Shown here: piece after piece, positions 1 through 7,843 of the stretch
Numbering within the stretch: the first letter of the stretch is position 1
Layout of the letters: each line of letters opens with the position of its first letter
Origin: Tateyamaria sp. Alg231-49
GTDB taxonomy: Bacteria; Pseudomonadota; Alphaproteobacteria; Rhodobacterales; Rhodobacteraceae
Direction of reading: 5' to 3'
NCBI RefSeq assembly: GCF_900143535.1
Contig: NZ_FRFA01000007.1
Location: 62,001 to 126,000, forward strand
Length of the DNA stretch: 64,000 nucleotides
The notes under the pieces: generated by a model
The model's input: the letters and a program-made list of their open reading frames with translations, nothing else
Told to the model about the DNA's origin: nothing
Databases searched by the model: none
Made by a program: the position numbers and the translations under genes

Positions 1-286
1 GTGACATCAGCGTTATCGTGCAGTCCAGATGCACTTCGGCGCCCGTCTGGCCTAGGTCACTATGGGCTGCCACGTTCAGGTGGGCAGCGGTTGTGGCTTG
101 CAGCGTCAATCGCTGGGGAATAGCGTCAGCGCCCAGCACATATACGTCGTCGAGCATCAGGTCGTCCGCATGGGACAGGGGATCGCCCAGATTGGCACCC
201 TGGCGGACGCGAAAACCCTCGGCCTGAAAGACGGGCAGGTTTTGCGTTGGGCCGATCGCTGGTCCACTTTTCGGGGCGGTCATCAT
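1..286 (-). CDS. Probable Hint-domain family protein, N-terminal part (cut by window edge)
   Basis: An open frame reads from two adjacent ATG codons at 286 and 283 to the left edge with no stop, giving 95 residues of an unfinished protein. The visible part has no signal peptide. It contains a GANLGDPL stretch, an acidic DDLMLDDVYVLG stretch and a beta-rich ending. From memory of roseobacter proteins, this resembles the N-terminal region ahead of the Hint domain in self-processing-like exported proteins. The Hint domain itself would lie outside the window, so the family call is an inference. It is transcribed leftwards, divergent from the SDR gene at 422. Confidence 0.5.
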   Translation of the reverse strand, partial: MMTAPKSGPAIGPTQNLPVFQAEGFRVRQGANLGDPLSHADDLMLDDVYVLGADAIPQRLTLQATTAAHLNVAAHSDLGQTGAEVHLDCTITLMS

Positions 287-421
287 GCTTGGGTCTTGTT
301 GGTTGTTTTGGACAGCGTACACTAGAATTGTGGCGTGCCTTGGTCAACGCAGCGGTGTTTTACTGGCGCATCTGTGAGCGCCGCGTTACCAGTTGGCCGG
401 ACACATATGGGGAGACGACTT

Positions 422-1201
422 GTGGATTTAGGAATTTCGGGCAAACGGGCGGTGGTATGCGCATCGTCAAAAGGTCTTGGTTTGGGTTGTGCAGAAGCGT
501 TGGCGCAGGCGGGTGTGAACCTTGTTATGAACGCGCGCGGTGTCGATGCGCTGGAGGCATCGGCAGAGGCGATTTCGGCGGCCTATGGCGTTAAGGTGAC
601 CACGGTGGCCGCAGACGTGACCACGGCAAACGGGCAGGCGGCCCTGATTGAGGCCGCGGGCGATGCCGACATCTTGGTCAACAATGCAGGTGGTCCGCCC
701 CCGGGCATGTGGACCGACTGGGACCGCGACGATTTTATTGCGGCACTGGATGCCAATATGCTGGCCCCCATCGCGCTCATCAAAGCGCTGGTGCCGGGCA
801 TGATGGATCGTGGTTGGGGCCGGGTGGTCAACATCACCTCGCAATCGGTAAAAGCGCCGATCCCAGTGCTGGGCCTGTCGAATGCAGCGCGCACCGGGTT
901 GACCGGTTATGTGGCTGGCACCTCTCGTCAGGTGGCCGGGTCTGGTGTGACCATCAACAACCTGCTGCCGGGCATTCACGCCACGGCGCGTGCAGATGCT
1001 TTGGATGGCGGAGTGGTCGCCGCACAAGGTATCACGCTGGAAGAGGCGCGCGCAAACCGTGCAGCCACCATCCCGGCGGGTCGCTATGGCACACGCGAAG
1101 AATTCGGGGCAGCCTGTGCTTTCCTGTGTTCAAAACACGCTGGCTTCATTGTTGGTCAGAACCTGTTGCTGGACGGTGGGGCGACGGTGGCAACCATCTG
1201 A
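422..1201 (+). CDS. SDR-family oxidoreductase with atypical active site
   Basis: A 259-residue short-chain dehydrogenase/reductase with a Rossmann fold. The nucleotide-binding glycine motif ASSKGLGLG is at residues 14-22 and an NNAGG motif is near residue 86. Annotated homologues are often called 3-oxoacyl-ACP reductases. The catalytic segment is unusual: after the conserved Ser region, where YxxxK is expected, the protein reads LSNAARTGL, so Tyr is replaced by Leu and Lys by Arg. This matches a known divergent SDR subgroup and argues against a standard ketoreductase role. The GTG start at 422 is chosen for its GGGGAG ribosome site; ATG at 407 is the alternative. The stop overlaps the next ATG (TGATG), so the two genes are co-translated. 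Confidence 0.85.
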   Translation: MDLGISGKRAVVCASSKGLGLGCAEALAQAGVNLVMNARGVDALEASAEAISAAYGVKVTTVAADVTTANGQAALIEAAGDADILVNNAGGPPPGMWTDWDRDDFIAALDANMLAPIALIKALVPGMMDRGWGRVVNITSQSVKAPIPVLGLSNAARTGLTGYVAGTSRQVAGSGVTINNLLPGIHATARADALDGGVVAAQGITLEEARANRAATIPAGRYGTREEFGAACAFLCSKHAGFIVGQNLLLDGGATVATI

Positions 1202-2328
1202 TGGCCAAGGCGCCACCTACGTTTTCATTGAAGGATCAGTTGTTTAACGCGGGGTCTTTAGGTGATCTGGCGGATGAGTTCGCCACCGGAGTGCCGGGGT
1301 TTGATCGCGATGCCTTTCTTGCGGCCGCCCTGTCTGGGATCGCTGAACGGTCTTTGCTGGAGTGTCTGGACTGGTTTGCGGATTGTGCGGAGCCATATCT
1401 GGCTACGGATTTTCCGGCCATGGCAGAGCAACTGGAGGCGGCGATGCCGCCCCCACTTGATCCATCCCTGCGCGATGACGACTTTGGTCGTTTCATTCAC
1501 GCGGTGCCGGGCATTCTTGCGGTCCGCCATGGGCTGGAGGCGCATCGTGACCGTGCCCTTGATCTCCTGTGGGCGGCCACGCAGCGGTTTTCGATGGAAT
1601 TCTATATCCGCGCGTTCCTTAACCGCCGGCCTGACGAGACCCTCGCGCGCCTGAAGCAATGGGCCGAGGACGACAATTACCATGTGCGCCGTCTGGTCAG
1701 TGAGGGCACACGCCCCAAACTGCCCTGGGCGCGCAAGGTAGATGTGACACCGGCACAGGCCTTGCCCTTGCTGGATCGGTTGCAGAGAGATCCGACACGG
1801 TTTGTTACCCGTTCCGTCGCCAATCACCTCAACGATCTGGCCAAGAGTGATCCTGACGCTGTTCTGGCCCGTCTTGAGGCGTGGGAGGTGGAGGCGACGC
1901 AAGCCCCCGATGAACGCGCGTGGATGCGTCGCCATGCCTTGCGCACCTTGATCAAGGATGGCCATCCGGGCGCGATGGCGATGCTGGGCTATGCGCAGGA
2001 TGCACCGGTTGAGGTGTCTTTGGATATGCGCACCCCTCAGGTCACGTTGGGGGAGGCGTTGGCGTTCGACGTGACCTTGCACGCGGATCAGGACGTGCCA
2101 GCGCTTGTGGATTATCGCATCCGCTTTGCTCGGCCCGGTGGGAAGAGCGCGGAAAAGGTGTTTAAGCTGAAGGTCGGGCAGGTGCGCAGGGGCAAGCCGT
2201 TGGTTTTGAAGAAGCTGCATAAGCTGAAGGCCAATGCGACCACATTTGAACTGCATCGCGGCGTGCATGGGGTGGTTGTGCAGGTGAACGGGGTGGACCG
2301 GGCAGAAGGCACTTTTGAGATTGTGTGA
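1201..2328 (+). CDS. DNA alkylation repair protein, AlkC-like glycosylase
   Basis: A 375-residue all-helical HEAT-like repeat protein of the AlkC/AlkD DNA glycosylase superfamily, which excises cationic alkylated bases such as 3-methyladenine without base flipping. The segment HVRRLVSEGTRPKLPWAR near residue 160 is the family hallmark (RRxxSEGxRPxLPW). The last 100 residues (from about 275) are beta-rich and fit the Ig-like domain known in one AlkC subgroup that wraps DNA. It overlaps the upstream SDR stop by one base, so a bicistronic transcript is likely. I am confident of the family; the exact substrate is inferred. Confidence 0.85.
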   Translation: MAKAPPTFSLKDQLFNAGSLGDLADEFATGVPGFDRDAFLAAALSGIAERSLLECLDWFADCAEPYLATDFPAMAEQLEAAMPPPLDPSLRDDDFGRFIHAVPGILAVRHGLEAHRDRALDLLWAATQRFSMEFYIRAFLNRRPDETLARLKQWAEDDNYHVRRLVSEGTRPKLPWARKVDVTPAQALPLLDRLQRDPTRFVTRSVANHLNDLAKSDPDAVLARLEAWEVEATQAPDERAWMRRHALRTLIKDGHPGAMAMLGYAQDAPVEVSLDMRTPQVTLGEALAFDVTLHADQDVPALVDYRIRFARPGGKSAEKVFKLKVGQVRRGKPLVLKKLHKLKANATTFELHRGVHGVVVQVNGVDRAEGTFEIV

Positions 2329-2460
2329 AGTCACCGTGCTGGTCTGTTTGCCATTGGCAAATGCGCCCACCCGCCGACCCATCCAAATCCATCTTGGGCT
2401 CACTCAGACAAAGGGCAACCTGAGATCAGGTGCTTGCGGCAGGTGCGGCACCCTGATACC

Positions 2461-2481
2461 TCCCGACTGTTTTTATCGGGA
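2461..2481 (+). other. Small hairpin just upstream of the ABC ATPase start
   Basis: TCCCGA and TCGGGA form a perfect 6-bp inverted repeat with a 9-base loop, 14 bases before the GTG start at 2496. It lies in a 167-base gap after the AlkC-like gene. It could act in translation initiation, but there is no U-tract or recognised riboswitch core. Confidence 0.3.
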
Positions 2482-2495
2482 ATGGACATCCACAC

Positions 2496-3590
2496 GTGAC
2501 TGACACTGCCCCTCCACGGCTTGAAATCCGCGACATGGTGCGCAGTTTTAGTGGCCGCCGCGTGGTGGACGGGGTCAGCCTGTCCATTCAGCCGGGGCAG
2601 GTGACGTGCCTGTTGGGGCCGTCAGGCTGCGGCAAGTCGACGACGTTGCGCATGATTGCCGGTGTCGAGATGCAGGATTCGGGCGAGATCTATGTAGATG
2701 GAGCCCTGATTTGCGACACGAAGTTTCGTGTTCCGCCAGAACGGCGGGCCATTGGCCTGATGTTTCAGGATTTTGCCTTGTTTCCGCATCTGAGCGTCGC
2801 GGGCAACGTGGCTTATGGATTGAGTGGGTCCAAGGCCGAAAAGCGTGTCCGTGTTGAAGAGATGCTCAAACGGGTCCGCATGGAGCGCTTTATTGATATG
2901 TATCCCCACCAGTTGTCAGGGGGGGAGCAGCAGCGCATTGCGCTGGCCCGTGCACTGGCACCGCGCCCGCGTATCATGCTGATGGATGAACCGTTTTCAG
3001 GTCTCGACAACCGGTTGCGCGATGGCATTCGCGATGAGACGCTCGCGATCCTCAAGGAAGAGGACACGGCCGTCTTGCTGGTCACGCACGAGCCGGATGA
3101 AGCGATGCGCATGGCGGATGAGATCGCGTTGATGCGCGACGGACGCATCGTTCAGCAGGGTGCACCTTACAACGTTTACACTCGACCTGTGGATCGCGCA
3201 TCCGTTGCATTCTTCAGTGATGCCAATCGGTTGCGCGCCACAGTTGAAGGCGCGTTGGCAATGACCCCCTTTGGCCGATTTCTCGCCCCCGGTGTGCCGG
3301 ATGGAACGGATGTGGATATCGTGTTTCGCCCGCAGCACGTGAAAATCGACTTTGATCGTGCCGGCGTCGGCCCCGGGCCAACGGCCACCGATGGAACGGC
3401 GGCGCGTGCCACAGTACAGCGCGCGCGGTTTATGGGCAACGAGAGCCTTGTGGAGTTTCGGCTGGATCACGACGGTGCGATCATCAAGGTCACCGTACCC
3501 GGCGTGTTCCTGCCACAGGCAGACACCGTGATGTGGCTGCGCATTCGGCGCGACAAGTGTTTTGTCTTTCAATCCGAGGAGGGGGGCTGA
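2496..3590 (+). CDS. ABC transporter ATP-binding protein, FbpC/PotA-like
   Basis: A 364-residue importer ATPase. The Walker A motif GPSGCGKST is at residues 41-49. The Q-loop (FQDFALFPHLS), the signature LSGGEQQR, Walker B with LMDEP and the switch histidine in VTHEP follow in normal order. A C-terminal TOBE-like region (about 235-364) is typical of ferric iron and related uptake ATPases. No permease or binding protein lies beside it, so it must work with distant partners or do something else. GTG is the start. Its stop overlaps the following ATG (TGATG), linking it to the two Lin0512-family genes. The substrate is not determined by the sequence. Confidence 0.85.
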   Translation: MTDTAPPRLEIRDMVRSFSGRRVVDGVSLSIQPGQVTCLLGPSGCGKSTTLRMIAGVEMQDSGEIYVDGALICDTKFRVPPERRAIGLMFQDFALFPHLSVAGNVAYGLSGSKAEKRVRVEEMLKRVRMERFIDMYPHQLSGGEQQRIALARALAPRPRIMLMDEPFSGLDNRLRDGIRDETLAILKEEDTAVLLVTHEPDEAMRMADEIALMRDGRIVQQGAPYNVYTRPVDRASVAFFSDANRLRATVEGALAMTPFGRFLAPGVPDGTDVDIVFRPQHVKIDFDRAGVGPGPTATDGTAARATVQRARFMGNESLVEFRLDHDGAIIKVTVPGVFLPQADTVMWLRIRRDKCFVFQSEEGG

Positions 3591-3949
3591 TGGGACCCAT
3601 GATCGTGGAATTTGGCCTTGGCACATCCCTGCGCCGTGGCGACTACACGCAGGCGGCGGAACGCGCGGTGCGCGCTGCCCTGTGGCGCAACTCGATCAAT
3701 CTGGCCGAGTATATTGGCGTCGCCAAAGAGGACATGGTGATTGAGGTGCGTATTGGCTGCGCGCAGCCTGATGCGGTGGATGTCGATGTTCTGGCTTCTG
3801 CGTTTCCCTATGGGCAGACCTCGTTCGTCGTGGAAAAGGGCGGCTTGGATGTGGTGCGACCAGAAGGCACCGGGAACCCTACGGTTATGGCGCAGGCAGC
3901 GCTGATCGTGTCGGTGGATGCCTCTGAGCGCCCCTTGGGGGCGACATGA
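3590..3949 (+). CDS. Lin0512-family protein, first of a tandem pair
   Basis: A 119-residue protein with the features of the Lin0512 family (PF09585): an early IVEFGLGTSLRRGD segment, an RAVRAAL helix, an internal IGC stretch, VDVDVLASAFPYG and a glycine-rich GGLDV turn. The function of the family is unknown. It shares its layout with the next gene, so the pair are paralogues. It starts at the ATG overlapping the ATPase stop and ends in ATGA overlap with its paralogue, giving tight translational coupling of all three genes. Confidence 0.75.
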   Translation: MGPMIVEFGLGTSLRRGDYTQAAERAVRAALWRNSINLAEYIGVAKEDMVIEVRIGCAQPDAVDVDVLASAFPYGQTSFVVEKGGLDVVRPEGTGNPTVMAQAALIVSVDASERPLGAT

Positions 3950-4281
3950 GCGAGCAGCGTTTAATTATCGAAATGGCCCAAGGGGTCGACCTGCACGGAC
4001 GCGATGACACCAAGGCGGCGCGGCGCGCGGTCGAGCAGGCCTTGCAGGGCGCATCCTTGCCGATTTTCGGCACTTTGGCTGTGGATCGCGAGACAATGCG
4101 CGTTGTGGTGCATATCGGGGTGCCGCGACCTGAGAGTGTCGATGTGGATGTGATCGCGGGCTTGTTGCCTTACGGGACGGTCGAGGTGGTCGTTGAGGCC
4201 GGTGGTCTGGATGTGCCCGTTGCGGGTGAGGTGCATGTGATGGCGGTGGCTGCGCTTGAGGTGTTCTTACCGGTTTCTTGA
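3946..4281 (+). CDS. Lin0512-family protein, second of a tandem pair
   Basis: A 111-residue paralogue of the preceding gene: EMAQGVDLHGRDDTKAARR aligns with the first protein's GTSLRRGDYTQAAER, then VDVDVIAGLLPYG and EAGGLDVP match in order. Keeping two diverged copies, translated together through an ATGA overlap, suggests a hetero-oligomer. No catalytic motif is recognisable. A strong hairpin terminator lies about 100 bases downstream and closes the likely three-gene operon. Confidence 0.75.
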   Translation: MSEQRLIIEMAQGVDLHGRDDTKAARRAVEQALQGASLPIFGTLAVDRETMRVVVHIGVPRPESVDVDVIAGLLPYGTVEVVVEAGGLDVPVAGEVHVMAVAALEVFLPVS

Positions 4282-4383
4282 ACGGCCGCTCTTAGCTCAG
4301 TGTCGGGTGCCACTGGGCAGGTCACAAGTGCAAAGCAAAACGTGGAATGCTGGGTTTTGCTAAATCAACCAAGGTTATTTAAA

Positions 4384-4404
4384 GGCCCCGCGACACGCGG
4401 GGCC
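4384..4404. terminator. Strong rho-independent terminator
   Basis: GGCCCCGCG and CGCGGGGCC form a perfect 9-bp stem with a 3-base loop, followed by TTTT and preceded by AAA. It can serve the Lin0512 operon (plus strand) and the small minus-strand gene ending at 4429. Confidence 0.9.
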
Positions 4405-4428
4405 TTTTCATCATTTTGGTTCGGCCAG

Positions 4429-4713
4429 TTAACCAGAAGCGAAGCTGGAGCCGCGTTCGACGCTCGTCATCTTCATTGGAAGCTCTTCTGAGGCTTGATC
4501 ACGGATCTCATCGATGCGTGATTGAGCGGCCTGTCCAGCAGCCGCGTCCGCGTATTTCGTTACAACAACAAAACTCAAATCACCTGTTCTAATCATATCT
4601 ACACTTTGTGCGCCCAGTGCCTTTACCATCGGTACATATTTGTCGCGGGCCAAAGCTTCCATTTCGTCGGTCCATTCGGTCGCAGCCCAGTGCGAGACGG
4701 AGTAGTAAGACAT
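4429..4713 (-). CDS. Small conserved protein of unknown function
   Basis: A 94-residue cytoplasmic protein starting at the ATG at 4713, which has a GGGAGGA ribosome site 8 bases upstream; an in-frame ATG at 4743 lacks one. The layout (beta strand with SYYSVSHW, helix, VDMIRTGDLSFVVVTKY strand pair, Ala-rich helix) suggests a ferredoxin-like alpha/beta barrel of the kind that dimerises. It may belong to the DUF6854-type proteins, but I am not certain. It stands alone between the terminator and the WYL regulator. Confidence 0.65.
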   Translation of the reverse strand: MSYYSVSHWAATEWTDEMEALARDKYVPMVKALGAQSVDMIRTGDLSFVVVTKYADAAAGQAAQSRIDEIRDQASEELPMKMTSVERGSSFASG

Positions 4714-4949
4714 TTGTAGATCCTCCCAGTTTAGAAGCCTCACTTTGAAACTTCAGGGCCTATTTGTCGCACAGTTTCAATATTCGCCCTAGAATAATGA
4801 CTCTTTGGGAAAGTCAGCCTGTTCCGCGTCGCCGGTATTGGAGCCAGTTTACCGCAGGTCTATGTCTTCTCCGTTTGGTGTGTTGCTCGTGACCAGTCAC
4901 GTCCTTGAAACTTTGGTATCGAAAGCCCTATGCATTGATTTGAGATACC

Positions 4950-5621
4950 TCACAGGTTCGGATCATAGTCACTCAGCCGCTTGCCGGGCTCGTCAACGAA
5001 CATTTCTGGCAATGCCTCGGCCGACTGGATCAGGTCCACGCGGAACACACGGAAATCATTGCGTAATTCGCACCACGCCGTCAGCGTCCAGACCCGTCCC
5101 CAATACTCCATATGCAGCGGGCGGATGGTGCGTGTACTGATCCGGTCGCCTTTGGAATGGTAGGTCAGTCGCAGTTTTTGCCGGGCCCGGATGGCAGCGC
5201 GCAGGGTCGGCATTTGGGAGAACCCACGCACCGCGTCCGCAAACGGATAGACTGCGAATTTCCACTTGTCTGCATCTGTGATCGTGCGTTCCGGCAGCAC
5301 GGCGTCGATCTTGTCTGCGAGGCTTTGGGCGGCAGACTTTAGCGTCTCATCGGCGGCTTCGGCCACAATGGCCATGCCGAGATTGAGCGCCTCCAGTTCT
5401 TCGGTTGTGAGGGTGAGGGGGGGCAGGCTGATCGCTTCGGTGATCATGTAGCCCACACCCCGTTCCCCCTGCACAGGCACGCCGGAGGCCACCAGCGTGT
5501 CCATGTCGCGGTAGATGGTGCGCACCGACACCTCACAGACCTCAGCGATACCCTGCGCGGTGTGCAATTTGCCGTCGCGCAGGATCTGGATGATGTCAAA
5601 GAGGCGGTCGGTGCGGCGCAT
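4950..5621 (-). CDS. WYL-domain transcriptional regulator, YafY/DeoR-like
   Basis: A 223-residue DNA-binding regulator. Residues 1-55 form a winged HTH with the recognition helix in VSVRTIYRDMDTL. From about 135 a WYL domain follows (LRLTYHSKGDR, RTIRPLHMEYWGRVWTLTAWCE), likely sensing a ligand. It begins one base after the stop of the exported-protein gene at 5623-5997, so both are one transcript. A perfect palindrome upstream of that gene (6046-6069) is the obvious operator for autoregulation. The effector is unknown. Confidence 0.9.
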   Translation of the reverse strand: MRRTDRLFDIIQILRDGKLHTAQGIAEVCEVSVRTIYRDMDTLVASGVPVQGERGVGYMITEAISLPPLTLTTEELEALNLGMAIVAEAADETLKSAAQSLADKIDAVLPERTITDADKWKFAVYPFADAVRGFSQMPTLRAAIRARQKLRLTYHSKGDRISTRTIRPLHMEYWGRVWTLTAWCELRNDFRVFRVDLIQSAEALPEMFVDEPGKRLSDYDPNL

Positions 5622-5622
5622 G

Positions 5623-5997
5623 TTACTCCTGTTTCAGTTGGATGGGCGCGTGGCGCATGTCCATGCCGTCGGGCGAGATCATGGACATGAAAGGCTGCGC
5701 CTCCGGTTGTTCAAACTTCTGGGCGGCAGCGGTCTTGGCAGCCCCGAACGACGCCCAGGTGATGTGGTCCGTCCACAGACCTGTCTCATCGACGGACAGG
5801 GTGCGTTTGATCATGGCGCCGGTGCTGCGCAGGAACGGGCCCATATCATCTGCGGCAGCGATAAAAGCGGCGGGGTCTGTGCCTTCGACCAGGCGGAATG
5901 TCACGACTTCTGCGACAGGGTTTATAGTACCTGATCCTTCGCCTGCTGCGGCTTGGGCAATGGTGGCGGCGAAGAGGGTGGTCATTATGGTGCGCAT
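5623..5997 (-). CDS. Exported protein of unknown function, partner of the WYL regulator
   Basis: A 124-residue protein with an N-terminal signal peptide (MRTIMTTLFAATIAQAAAG). The mature part resembles a small ferredoxin-like fold: EVVTFRLVEGTDPAAFIAAADDM, a GAMIKRTLSVDE strand and an ITWAS strand with a helix carrying AAAQKFEQ. The ATG at 5997 is chosen for its AGGAGA ribosome site; longer in-frame extensions would bury the signal peptide. It is the first gene of a two-gene operon with the WYL regulator. No enzyme motif is visible. Confidence 0.7.
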   Translation of the reverse strand: MRTIMTTLFAATIAQAAAGEGSGTINPVAEVVTFRLVEGTDPAAFIAAADDMGPFLRSTGAMIKRTLSVDETGLWTDHITWASFGAAKTAAAQKFEQPEAQPFMSMISPDGMDMRHAPIQLKQE

Positions 5998-6045
5998 CGA
6001 TGTCTCCTGTCGTTCGAGCGGTGATACGCTGGGGTTAGACCTGTC

Positions 6046-6069
6046 CAACTGACATTAACCTGTCAGTTG
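6046..6069. promoter_or_regulatory. Perfect inverted repeat, probable operator of the WYL regulator operon
   Basis: CAACTGACA, six bases, TGTCAGTTG: a perfect 9-bp inverted repeat centred about 60 bases upstream of the exported-protein start at 5997 and about 155 bases upstream of tatA. The size and symmetry fit a dimeric HTH regulator, most simply the WYL protein of the same operon. Confidence 0.6.
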
Positions 6070-6210
6070 AGTTCAGGCCAGACGGATTTTTTGCGATTTT
6101 GCCGCGCACATCACCGCCAAAGCCGCTGTGATGACTGGTCGTTGTCGCGCGTCGCCCATATCAAGCTGGGCAACAGGCGACGTGTGTCGCGCGAACAGGG
6201 AGACTTTGAA

Positions 6211-6447
6211 ATGCTGAACAATATTGGTTTGCCGGGCATCCTGCTGATTGCAGTTGTGGTTCTGGTTCTTTTTGGCCGGGGCAAGATTTCGAGCCTGATG
6301 GGCGAAGTGGGCAAAGGCATCACCAGCTTCAAGAAGGGCATCAATGATGGCCAGAAAGAACTGGAAGAGGAAGCTGCGGCAGAGGCCAAGGACATCACAC
6401 CTGAGGCGGAAGACGTCGCGGTGAAGTCCGAAAAAGACAAGGCCTAA
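6211..6447 (+). CDS. tatA: Sec-independent protein translocase subunit TatA
   Basis: A 78-residue TatA: short N-terminal membrane helix (about residues 5-20), the FGRGK hinge (21-25), an amphipathic helix ([18 protein letters not shown]) and an acidic unstructured tail. TatA oligomers form the conduit for folded proteins carrying twin-arginine signals. The ATG at 6211 has a GGGAG site. TatB follows after three bases, tatC overlaps tatB, so this is a tatABC operon in standard order. Confidence 0.95.
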   Translation: MLNNIGLPGILLIAVVVLVLFGRGKISSLMGEVGKGITSFKKGINDGQKELEEEAAAEAKDITPEAEDVAVKSEKDKA

Positions 6448-6450
6448 GCC

Positions 6451-6927
6451 ATGTTCGACCTCGGCTGGACCGAGATGCTGGTGGTCGGGATCGTCGCGTT
6501 GATCGTGATCGGCCCCAAGGATCTGCCCGTGCTGTTTCGCAATGTCGGCCGTTGGGTTGGCAAGGCCAAGGGTATGGCGCGTGAGTTTTCCTCTGCCATG
6601 AATCAGGCAGCGGACGAGGCGGGCGTGAAAGACATCCAAAAGTCGATCAAGACGGCGAGTAACCCAATGGGTGCTGCGATGGACGGGGTGAAAGATGCGG
6701 CCAAGGACGTGACCTCGGCCCTGAACAACCTCGATCCAGAGAGCGAGACCGGCAAGATGGCTGCCGACAAGGCAGAGCGCGCTGAAAACGCACGAAAAAT
6801 TCAAGCGGCAACCGCGCGTGCCCAAGCCGAGCGCAAGGCAAAAGAAGCTGCCGACGCCCTACAGAAGGCGGAAGAGTTGGAGGCTGCGGCACCCAGCGAG
6901 GCGAAAGAAGAGAGCAAAGATGGCTGA
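6451..6927 (+). CDS. tatB: Sec-independent protein translocase subunit TatB
   Basis: A 158-residue TatB: membrane helix at about residues 5-21, the typical GPKDLP hinge at 21-26, then an amphipathic helix and a long Ala/Lys/Glu-rich helical tail predicted to be coiled. TatB joins TatC in the receptor that recognises twin-arginine signal peptides. Its stop lies 8 bases inside tatC, so the two are translationally coupled. Confidence 0.95.
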   Translation: MFDLGWTEMLVVGIVALIVIGPKDLPVLFRNVGRWVGKAKGMAREFSSAMNQAADEAGVKDIQKSIKTASNPMGAAMDGVKDAAKDVTSALNNLDPESETGKMAADKAERAENARKIQAATARAQAERKAKEAADALQKAEELEAAAPSEAKEESKDG

Positions 6928-7843
6928 CACGTCCGACGTTGATGACAGCACCGCGCCGCTGATCGAGCATCTGGCCGAACTGCGCACGCGCCTGATCCGT
7001 TCGGTCATCGCGTTTTTGATCGGTATCATTCTGGCCTTTGCTGTGGCCGAACCGATCCTGCAATTCCTGCTTGGGCCAATTGAAGAGACCTTGCGCGACC
7101 TCGGCGATCCGTCTCCGACGATGCAGTATACCTCGCCTCAAGAGTACCTGTTCACGCTGTTCCGCATCTCGATGGTGTTCGGATTTGCACTCGCGTTTCC
7201 TGTGATTGGCTTTCAGATGTGGCGCTTTGTGGCGCCGGGCCTGTATCGGCAGGAAAAGAACGCGTTTCTACCGTTTCTGATTGCCTCGCCACTGATGTTT
7301 TTCCTTGGCGCATCGTTCGCACATTTCGTTGTGACTCCACTGGCTATGGCCTTTTTCCTTGGCTTTGCTGATGTGCCGTCGATCATTGCCGGGCTCATGA
7401 ACGGATTTGTCAGCCCCGACGTTGTGCCGGATGTGGCCGTGCCGGTGGCCCCAGAGACGAGCGAAGGCATTCGTATCACTTTCTTTGGGAAGGTGAACGA
7501 AAGCCTTGATATCACGTTGAAATTCATCATGGCCTTTGGCCTGTGCTTTCAGCTGCCCGTCCTTTTGACCCTGATGGGCAAGGCGGGTCTTGTCAGTGCC
7601 GAAGGCCTTGGGAATGTGCGCAAGTACGCAATGGTCGGCATTCTGGTGTTGGCCGCGCTTGTGACGCCCCCAGACGTGATCACCCAAGGCATTTTGTTCA
7701 CGGTGGTCTACGGCCTTTATGAAATCTCCATCTTCCTCGTTGCCCGCGTTGAGAAAAAGCGCGAGGCCAAGCTGCGCGCCGAGGGTTACTATGACGACGA
7801 GGATGACGAGGACGATGTGACTGAGGACGACGCGAAGCCATGA
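6920..7843 (+). CDS. tatC: Sec-independent protein translocase subunit TatC
   Basis: A 307-residue six-helix membrane protein, the core of the twin-arginine signal receptor. The conserved N-terminal [14 protein letters not shown] segment and the periplasmic loop with [15 protein letters not shown] are present. The ending is a strongly acidic tail ([13 protein letters not shown]), typical of roseobacter TatC. There is an insertion in the second periplasmic region (about residues 155-195). The start at 6920 overlaps tatB and the stop overlaps the next gene by ATGA. Confidence 0.95.
   Translation: MADTSDVDDSTAPLIEHLAELRTRLIRSVIAFLIGIILAFAVAEPILQFLLGPIEETLRDLGDPSPTMQYTSPQEYLFTLFRISMVFGFALAFPVIGFQMWRFVAPGLYRQEKNAFLPFLIASPLMFFLGASFAHFVVTPLAMAFFLGFADVPSIIAGLMNGFVSPDVVPDVAVPVAPETSEGIRITFFGKVNESLDITLKFIMAFGLCFQLPVLLTLMGKAGLVSAEGLGNVRKYAMVGILVLAALVTPPDVITQGILFTVVYGLYEISIFLVARVEKKREAKLRAEGYYDDEDDEDDVTEDDAKP

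Noticed and set aside
2391-2475. TPP-riboswitch-like words (CTGAGA and ACCC) upstream of the ABC ATPase
   Set aside because: The rest of the TPP core, including the conserved GGGGTGC and the downstream ACCTGATCTGG pairing, is absent, and the spacing does not fit.
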